This document shows positions 61,372-64,000 of a DNA stretch of 64,000 nt, piece by piece. Under the pieces are notes generated by a model. That model was not told where the DNA came from, made no database searches, and saw nothing but the letters and a program-made list of their open reading frames with translations. The stretch is from contig NZ_JNXE01000014.1 of assembly GCF_000716605.1 (NCBI RefSeq), positions 215,180 through 279,179 on the forward strand, written 5' to 3'. The DNA is from Streptomyces sp. NRRL F-525 (GTDB lineage Bacteria > Actinomycetota > Actinomycetes > Streptomycetales > Streptomycetaceae). Every line of letters starts with the position of its first letter. Within the stretch, counting starts at the first letter, position 1. Made by a program: the position numbers and the translations under genes.

Positions 61372-63042
61372 CTATTCGCCGGACAGCACGGCCTGAGCCG
61401 CCGCGCGCGCCTCCTCGGCACTGTCCGCGGCGCGCGCGGCCAGCGCGGCCCGCTCGCACTGCGCCAGCGTGTACTTCGCCAGCGTCGAACGCACATAAGG
61501 AATCGAAGCCGCCCCCATGGAAAGCGAGGTGACCCCCAGACCGGTCAGCACACAAGCCAGCAGCGGGTCGGACGCGGCCTCACCGCAGACACCACAGCTC
61601 TTGCCCTCGGCCTTCGCCCCCTCCGCGGACATCGCGACCAGGTCGAGCAGTGCCGGCTGCCACGGATCCTGCAGCCGGGACACCGCACCCACCTGACGGT
61701 CGGCGGCGAAGGTGTACTGCGCGAGGTCGTTGGTCCCCAGCGACAGGAACTCGACCTCCTGCAGAATCGAGCGCGCCCGCAGCGCGGCCGACGGAATCTC
61801 CACCATCGCACCGAACTTGGCCCGCAGCCCGGCCTCGCGGCACGCGTCGGCGAACGCCTTCGCGTCCGCACGGTCCGCGACCATCGGTGCCATGACCTCG
61901 AGGTAGACCGGCAGACCTTCGGCGGCCTTCGCGAGCGCCGTCAGCTGAGTGCGCAGCACATCGGGGTGGTCGAGCAGCGACCGCAGACCGCGCACACCCA
62001 GAGCCGGGTTCGGCTCGTCGGCCGGCGTCAGGAAGTCCAGCGGCTTGTCCGCGCCCGCGTCCAGCACCCGCACGACGACACGACCCTCGGGGAACGCCTC
62101 GAGCACCTGCCGGTAGGCCTCGACCTGCTTCTCCTCGGTCGGCGCGTTCTTGCTGTCGTCCAGAAAGAGGAACTCGGTACGGAAGAGCCCCACACCCTCG
62201 GCCCCCGCCTCCAGCGCGGCCGGTACATCAGCAGGTCCGCCGACGTTGGCCAGCAGCGGCACCTTGTGCCCGTCGGAGGTGGCACCAGGACCCGTAGAAG
62301 CGGAGAGAGCGGCCTTGCGCGCGGCGGCCGCGGACGCCAGCTGCTCCTTCTTCTCATCAGTGGGGTTCACGAAGATCTCACCGGTGCTGCCGTCCACCGC
62401 GACGACCGTGCCCTCGGCCAACTCCCCGGCCCCCGGCAGCGCCACCACGGCCGGCACACCGAGCGCCCGCGCCAGGATCGCGCTGTGACTCGTCGGCCCG
62501 CCCTCCTCGGTGACGAAACCGAGCACCAGCGTCGGGTCCAGCAGCGCCGTATCAGCAGGCGCGAGGTCACGGGCAATAAGGACATACGGCTCGTCGCTGT
62601 CCGGAACACCCGGCATCGGCACCCCGAGCAACCGGGCGACGATACGGTTCCGCACGTCATCGAGGTCGGCCACCCGGCCGGCGAGATACTCACCGGCACC
62701 GGCCAGCAGAGCACGGTAGGCGGCGAAGGCGTCGTAGACGGCCCGCTCAGCGGTACTGCCGACGGCGATACGACGTTCCACGTCCGCCATCAGCTCGGGG
62801 TCCTGGGCCATCATGGCCTGCGCCTCGAGCACCGCCTGGGCTTCGCCCCCCGCCAGATTGCCGCGCGCCATCAGGTCGGCCGCCACAGCGTCCACGGCTT
62901 GGCGGGCGCGCCCCTGTTCACGCTCCGCGTCCTCCACCGGAATCTGCTTGGCAGGCGGTTCCAGAACCGCCGTCCCCATGTGCCGAACCTCGCCGATCGC
63001 CACACCGTGGCTCACACCGACGCCTCGCAGCGTTGTCTCCAT
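61372..63042 (-). CDS. ptsI: PTS enzyme I (phosphoenolpyruvate-protein phosphotransferase)
   Basis: A 556-residue enzyme I that takes phosphate from PEP and passes it to HPr. The phospho-His is in TEEGGPTSHSAILARALGVP (about residue 185). The PEP-binding barrel shows GLFRTEFLFLDD, GAMVEIPSAALRA, SLGTNDLAQYTFAADR and the Cys of SCGVCGEAASD, all canonical. ATG 63042 is chosen as the first residue of METTLRGVGVSHGVAIG. It lies 77 bp after crr in the same operon. In S. coelicolor ptsI (SCO1391) is under DasR. Confidence 0.96.
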   Translation of the reverse strand: METTLRGVGVSHGVAIGEVRHMGTAVLEPPAKQIPVEDAEREQGRARQAVDAVAADLMARGNLAGGEAQAVLEAQAMMAQDPELMADVERRIAVGSTAERAVYDAFAAYRALLAGAGEYLAGRVADLDDVRNRIVARLLGVPMPGVPDSDEPYVLIARDLAPADTALLDPTLVLGFVTEEGGPTSHSAILARALGVPAVVALPGAGELAEGTVVAVDGSTGEIFVNPTDEKKEQLASAAAARKAALSASTGPGATSDGHKVPLLANVGGPADVPAALEAGAEGVGLFRTEFLFLDDSKNAPTEEKQVEAYRQVLEAFPEGRVVVRVLDAGADKPLDFLTPADEPNPALGVRGLRSLLDHPDVLRTQLTALAKAAEGLPVYLEVMAPMVADRADAKAFADACREAGLRAKFGAMVEIPSAALRARSILQEVEFLSLGTNDLAQYTFAADRQVGAVSRLQDPWQPALLDLVAMSAEGAKAEGKSCGVCGEAASDPLLACVLTGLGVTSLSMGAASIPYVRSTLAKYTLAQCERAALAARAADSAEEARAAAQAVLSGE

Positions 63043-63119
63043 CTCACCCGTCTCCGATAGTGCGGCGGGTCCCGCCGCCGCGGTGGTTGTCCTGCTCGCC
63101 GTCTTAAGACGGCACTGAC

Positions 63120-63569
63120 TCACGCCCAGGTGAAGAGACTGTCGCCGGCCTTCACATCGCCGTCCTCGCGGAGATCGGAGAGCGCATCGGCCGTCGCTTC
63201 GAGAGCCACGACAGGGCACACCGGGGACTTGCCGGCGGCCTCGACAGCGGCCGGGTTCCAGCGCACGACGCTCTGGCCCCGGGTCACGGTGTCGCCCTTG
63301 TTGACGAGCAGCTCGAAGCCCTCGCCATTGAGCTGGACGGTGTCGATCCCGAGGTGAGTGAGCACACCGTGTCCGTCGGAGTCCACGACGACGAAGGCGT
63401 GCGGGTGGAGGGAGACGATCACTCCGTCCACGGGAGAGACGGCCTCGGAAGGCTCACGTACGGGGTCGATGGCCATGCCGGGGCCGACCATGGCTCCGGC
63501 GAAGACCGGATCCGGCACCTCCGTCAGTCCGATGGCACGTCCTGCGAGAGGGGACGTCACGCTGGTCAT
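63120..63569 (-). CDS. crr: PTS EIIA-Glc-type (Crr) protein
   Basis: A 149-residue EIIA(Crr). SLHPHAFVVV and VLTHLGIDTVQL hold the two active-site histidines. It is the phosphocarrier used with N-acetylglucosamine EIIB/C in streptomycetes. ATG 63569 has GGGAGG 6 nt upstream. A near-perfect DasR box lies 116 bp upstream, so the crr-ptsI operon should be repressed by DasR and induced by glucosamine-6-phosphate, as known for S. coelicolor SCO1390-1391. Confidence 0.96.
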   Translation of the reverse strand: MTSVTSPLAGRAIGLTEVPDPVFAGAMVGPGMAIDPVREPSEAVSPVDGVIVSLHPHAFVVVDSDGHGVLTHLGIDTVQLNGEGFELLVNKGDTVTRGQSVVRWNPAAVEAAGKSPVCPVVALEATADALSDLREDGDVKAGDSLFTWA

Positions 63570-63684
63570 GGGAAGCCTCCCAGGGGTGGAAATGTGATGG
63601 GGCCGTCACTACCTGTCCCGGACGGCACACTGAGCAGCAGGGTATGTCATATGTAGTACCGGTTCCGCCTGAGAGGTCCGGATT

Positions 63685-63700
63685 AGTGGTCTAGACCACA
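63685..63700. promoter_or_regulatory. DasR operator (dre) for crr-ptsI
   Basis: AGTGGTCTAGACCACA matches 15 of 16 positions of the DasR box, with a perfect TGGTCTAGACCA core. It is upstream of crr, as in S. coelicolor, and also 12 bp from the -35 of the putative divergent rRNA promoter. Confidence 0.92.
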
Positions 63701-63712
63701 CCTCTAATCGAT

Positions 63713-63742
63713 TTGCACCTGCTCTACGGCCGCATGTACAGT
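63713..63742 (+). promoter_or_regulatory. Candidate rRNA operon promoter
   Basis: TTGCAC (63713-63718) and TACAGT (63737-63742) with an 18-bp spacer read toward the rRNA leader. A second -10-like TAGAGT lies at 63880-63885 nearer the leader. Streptomyces rrn operons have several promoters, so both may be used. Confidence 0.6.
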
Positions 63743-64000
63743 CGTACTCCTGCTTGAGGCCGAGCGACGCGACCAAGCGTCTTTGCTTGGCCTAGCAGCA
63801 CCCAACTTGTCAGATCCTATCCCGGGGTCGCCTTCTGCATGCCTGCAGGACGGTGGTCAGGGGGCCGGAAAAACACTGATAGAGTTTGGAACACCGAAGG
63901 GAAGCCCGGAGGAAAGCCCGAGAGGGTGAGTACAAAGGAAGCGTCCGTTCCTTGAGAACTCAACAGCGTGCCAAAAATCAACGCCAGATATGTTGATACC
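63743..64000 (+). promoter_or_regulatory. rRNA operon leader (5' external spacer); 16S starts outside window
   Basis: The last 50 bp, with CCTTGAGAACTCAACAGCG and CAACGCCAGATATGTTGATA, match from memory the leader of Streptomyces rrn operons just before the 16S gene. The TTGAGAACTCAA part is the conserved antitermination-type (boxA-like) region of actinobacterial rRNA leaders. The 16S gene itself starts beyond the right edge. Confidence 0.85.

Noticed and set aside
1..64000. CRISPR arrays, insertion sequences, prophage, attachment sites
   Set aside because: No regularly spaced repeats, no transposase or integrase, and no tRNA-flanked duplications were found in the window.

Overview
The window looks like part of the core chromosome of a Streptomyces species. 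The DNA is very GC-rich with strong third-position G/C bias, it uses GTG and TTG starts, and many genes are actinomycete-specific: RbpA, the SmeA/SffA sporulation pair, a conservon (CvnABCD), MocR regulators and the DasR-controlled crr-ptsI pair. From memory, the order ppm, fxsA, rbpA, UMF1 transporter, GDPD, YczE/MocR, sffA-smeA, and finally ptsI-crr follows the S. coelicolor SCO1423-SCO1390 region. Both window edges are cut: the left edge lies inside a GH32 fructan hydrolase gene, and the right edge lies in the leader of an rRNA operon, just short of its 16S gene.

Layout. 1-6.2 kb: end of the GH32 gene, an EccA/CbbX-like AAA+ ATPase with a TTA codon, a uridine-kinase-like P-loop protein, a Tat-exported C39-type peptidase, a 48-residue membrane peptide and a TetR regulator. 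6.4-10.7 kb: an acyl-CoA dehydrogenase, a 192-bp tandem duplication, a lipocalin-like protein and an APH-fold phosphotransferase, probably a fatty or cyclic acyl-CoA catabolic group. 10.7-16 kb: a small conserved protein, an Lrp regulator, an amidohydrolase, Ppm behind a long structured leader, FxsA, and RbpA with a sigma-R-type promoter. 16.2-24.9 kb: UMF1 transporter, GDPD, YczE with its divergent MocR regulator, smeA-sffA, an ankyrin protein and a HEAT-repeat protein. 25-28.2 kb: an overlapping operon of two GT4 glycosyltransferases and an SGNH hydrolase.

28.2-33.4 kb: an overlapping 5-oxoproline catabolic operon (pxpA/B/C, a DUF1445 hydro-lyase and an MFS symporter) with a divergent GntR regulator and a perfect 17-bp palindrome between them. 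33.5-40.9 kb: three genes that look like an MksBEF/Wadjet-type SMC complex (kleisin-like, MksE-like and a 1590-residue SMC-like ATPase) with no JetD nuclease beside it. This is the most intriguing system in the window. 40.9-46.3 kb: a two-helix membrane protein and a complete conservon. 46.3-52.4 kb: glpF-glpK, an EAL-CBS-GGDEF protein with degenerate catalytic motifs, and a thiolase/DUF35 pair. 52.6-61.3 kb: Nudix hydrolase, GH31 glycosidase, acetoacetyl-CoA synthetase, a MocR/MFS divergent pair and a conserved hypothetical. 61.4-64 kb: ptsI and crr, reading away from a DasR operator that they share with the divergent rRNA promoter region.

The genes are mostly housekeeping or developmental. 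I saw no CRISPR array, insertion sequence, phage gene, tRNA gene or resistance island.
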